Origin: Nocardioidaceae bacterium
GTDB taxonomy: Bacteria > Actinomycetota > Actinomycetes > Propionibacteriales > Nocardioidaceae
Direction of reading: 5' to 3'
Assembly: GCA_013813125.1 (NCBI GenBank)
Contig: JACCSH010000052.1
Location: 1 to 15,290, forward strand
DNA length: 15,290 bases
Below the pieces are notes generated by a model, which saw nothing but the letters and a program-made list of their open reading frames with translations, was not told the DNA's origin and searched no databases. This document shows, piece by piece, positions 14,508 through 15,290 of this stretch; position 1 is the first letter of the stretch, and every line of letters begins with the position of its first letter. Both the position numbers and the translations under genes were made by a program.

Positions 14508-14639
14508 TCTCACACGGGGCAGGAGTGGGGGAACCACTTTCGCGCTTCTTCTCTTCGAAGCGCTTGGGGTCAAGCCGCCTTTGACAGCGGCCGAGCACCT
14601 TCTCGCTCGAACCCGACAGCTCACCTCACAGGCGTGAGA
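14508..14639 (+). ncRNA. ydaO/yuaA-type c-di-AMP riboswitch
   Basis: The leader of the NlpC/P60 gene carries the conserved core blocks of the ydaO class in order. They are GGGGGAACC (14527-14535), GGGGTCAAG (14566-14574), and CGAACCCGACAGCTCACCTC (14608-14627), then AGGCG. A closing stem P1 can form between TCTCAC (14508-14513) and GTGAGA (14634-14639). Internal hairpins are GCGCTTC/GAAGCGC (14542-14548 with 14557-14563) and GCCGC/GCGGC (14574-14578 with 14587-14591). Two usually conserved bases differ (GGGGTCAA for GGGGTGAA; CAGCTCACC for CAGCTAACC). The class binds c-di-AMP and commonly turns off cell-wall hydrolase genes in actinobacteria. The aptamer ends at the ribosome binding site and no terminator follows, which suggests control near translation initiation. 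Confidence 0.85.
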
Positions 14640-14651
14640 AGGAGAACTTTC

Positions 14652-15140
14652 ATGCCCGTGACCAGCCCATGGCGTCGTCTCGCGACCGTCATCCCCGCTC
14701 TGCTCACCGCCGCCGTCGTACTGTCGACCCTCGCGATTGCCCCCGCCGACGCCAGCACCCGACGCGAGCGCAAGATCCACAACGGTGTGGAAATTGCGGT
14801 GAGCCAGAAGGGCGACCCTTACGTCTACGGTGCAGCCGGGCCCAATGCCTTTGACTGCTCTGGACTCACGATGTACTCGTTCGGCAAGGCCGGAATCAAG
14901 CTGCCCCGCTCATCCGATGCGCAAGCCACCGCAGTTCGGAGGATCGCCAAGAAGAACATGCGCCGCGGGGACCTGATGTTTTTCCACAGCGGCGGCAACG
15001 TCTACCACGAAGCCATCTTTCTCGGTCGCAACAACGGCCAAACGTGGCTCTTGCACGCCAGCCGCAGTGGTACGCCGGTCAAGCGCGACCCCGTCTGGAC
15101 CTCGTCCTGGTTCGGTGGCACCATGCGGCTTCGCCGCTGA
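14652..15140 (+). CDS. Secreted NlpC/P60 family cell-wall hydrolase
   Basis: A 162-residue exported protein. A basic N-terminus and a hydrophobic stretch (about residues 10-31) precede a likely signal peptidase I site after APADA (around 34). The NlpC/P60 domain has AFDCSGLTMYSF with the nucleophile Cys69, PRSSDAQA, RRGDLMFF (104-111), YHEAIFLG with His119, and LLHASRSG with His135 as third residue. The family cleaves peptide stems of peptidoglycan, usually the D-Glu to diamino acid bond. No binding or coiled-coil domain is attached, so it is a minimal one-domain hydrolase. ATG at 14652 is chosen because AAGGAG (14639-14644) lies 7 bases ahead; a GTG at 14634 is in frame but inside the riboswitch. 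It is controlled by a long leader holding a c-di-AMP riboswitch and a CRP-type site. Confidence 0.93.
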   Translation: MPVTSPWRRLATVIPALLTAAVVLSTLAIAPADASTRRERKIHNGVEIAVSQKGDPYVYGAAGPNAFDCSGLTMYSFGKAGIKLPRSSDAQATAVRRIAKKNMRRGDLMFFHSGGNVYHEAIFLGRNNGQTWLLHASRSGTPVKRDPVWTSSWFGGTMRLRR

Positions 15141-15229
15141 GCAGCAGATCACTCACCGGCTTGGACTTCCTGACACGCCGAAGACCAACGGCACCGGGAA
15201 ACGGCTCCGCCCTGCGCCACACTGAGGCC

Positions 15230-15290
15230 ATGCATTCCACTCGGGCCGCAGGGGGCTTGAGTAAGCCTGATTGGCGGCGCAGAAGCGCCT
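15230..15290 (+). CDS. Possible start of a next gene, cut by the window edge
   Basis: An ATG at 15230 opens a frame with no stop to the end of the window (20 codons, beginning MHSTRAAGGL). A weak GAGG lies at 15224-15227, only two bases from the ATG, which is closer than usual. Too short to identify; it may be spurious. Confidence 0.25.
   Translation, partial: MHSTRAAGGLSKPDWRRRSA

Noticed and set aside
14293..14598. 101-residue minus-strand frame opposite the NlpC/P60 leader
   Set aside because: It covers the riboswitch core and the CRP-type site in antisense and shows no protein-like pattern or start signal.
1075..14780. Other long frames antisense to real genes (for example 13053-14780 minus, 8128-9192 plus, 3946-4620 plus)
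   Set aside because: Typical high-GC shadow frames: no domain motifs, and the opposite strand holds genes with clear catalytic signatures.

Overview
The window is GC-rich double-stranded DNA with dense genes, GTG/TTG starts, strong GGAGG-type ribosome binding sites and many 4-base start/stop overlaps. It carries a c-di-AMP (ydaO-type) riboswitch in front of an NlpC/P60 gene and a perfect TGTGA-N6-TCACA site. Together these point to a high-GC Gram-positive actinobacterium; a Nocardioidaceae-like host is a guess. No tRNA, rRNA, CRISPR, insertion sequence or phage gene was seen.

Layout. (1) 1-209: the 3' end of a 2-oxoacid dehydrogenase-type acyltransferase (E2), then a 237-base gap. (2) 447-1283 (-) is a classical short-chain dehydrogenase, divergent from 1393-2358 (+), a UDP-glucuronate decarboxylase (UDP-xylose synthase). 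(3) 11740 down to 2303 (-) is one eight-gene operon in this transcription order: carbamoyltransferase, GT2-GmhB fusion, GT9 heptosyltransferase, GT4 glycosyltransferase, GmhA, HldE, short-chain dehydrogenase, second GT9. Almost every junction is a TGATG, GTGA, ATGA or apparent CTGA overlap. (4) A 126-base divergent promoter region (11741-11866) holds three copies of a GAGAACCG box. (5) 11867-14222 (+) carries a UDP-glucose 6-dehydrogenase and a GT4-like glycosyltransferase. (6) 14223-14651 is a long regulatory leader with a CRP/GlxR-type site and a c-di-AMP riboswitch, feeding a secreted NlpC/P60 hydrolase at 14652-15140. (7) A possible next gene starts at 15230 and runs off the window.

How it works together. 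GmhA, the two domains of HldE and the GmhB domain of the fusion form a complete route from sedoheptulose 7-phosphate to ADP-D-glycero-beta-D-manno-heptose. This pathway is best known from lipopolysaccharide core synthesis in Gram-negative bacteria. Two GT9 proteins (the heptosyltransferase family), a GT2, a GT4 and a further GT4-like enzyme could assemble the sugar, and the carbamoyltransferase could decorate it. The dehydrogenase and decarboxylase on the flanks would supply UDP-glucuronate and UDP-xylose. No HldD epimerase is recognised, so the heptose may stay in the D,D form. The likely product is a heptose- and possibly xylose/glucuronate-containing, carbamoylated surface glycan or glycoconjugate. 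No flippase, polymerase, exporter or lipid-anchor gene is present here, so the final acceptor is unknown.
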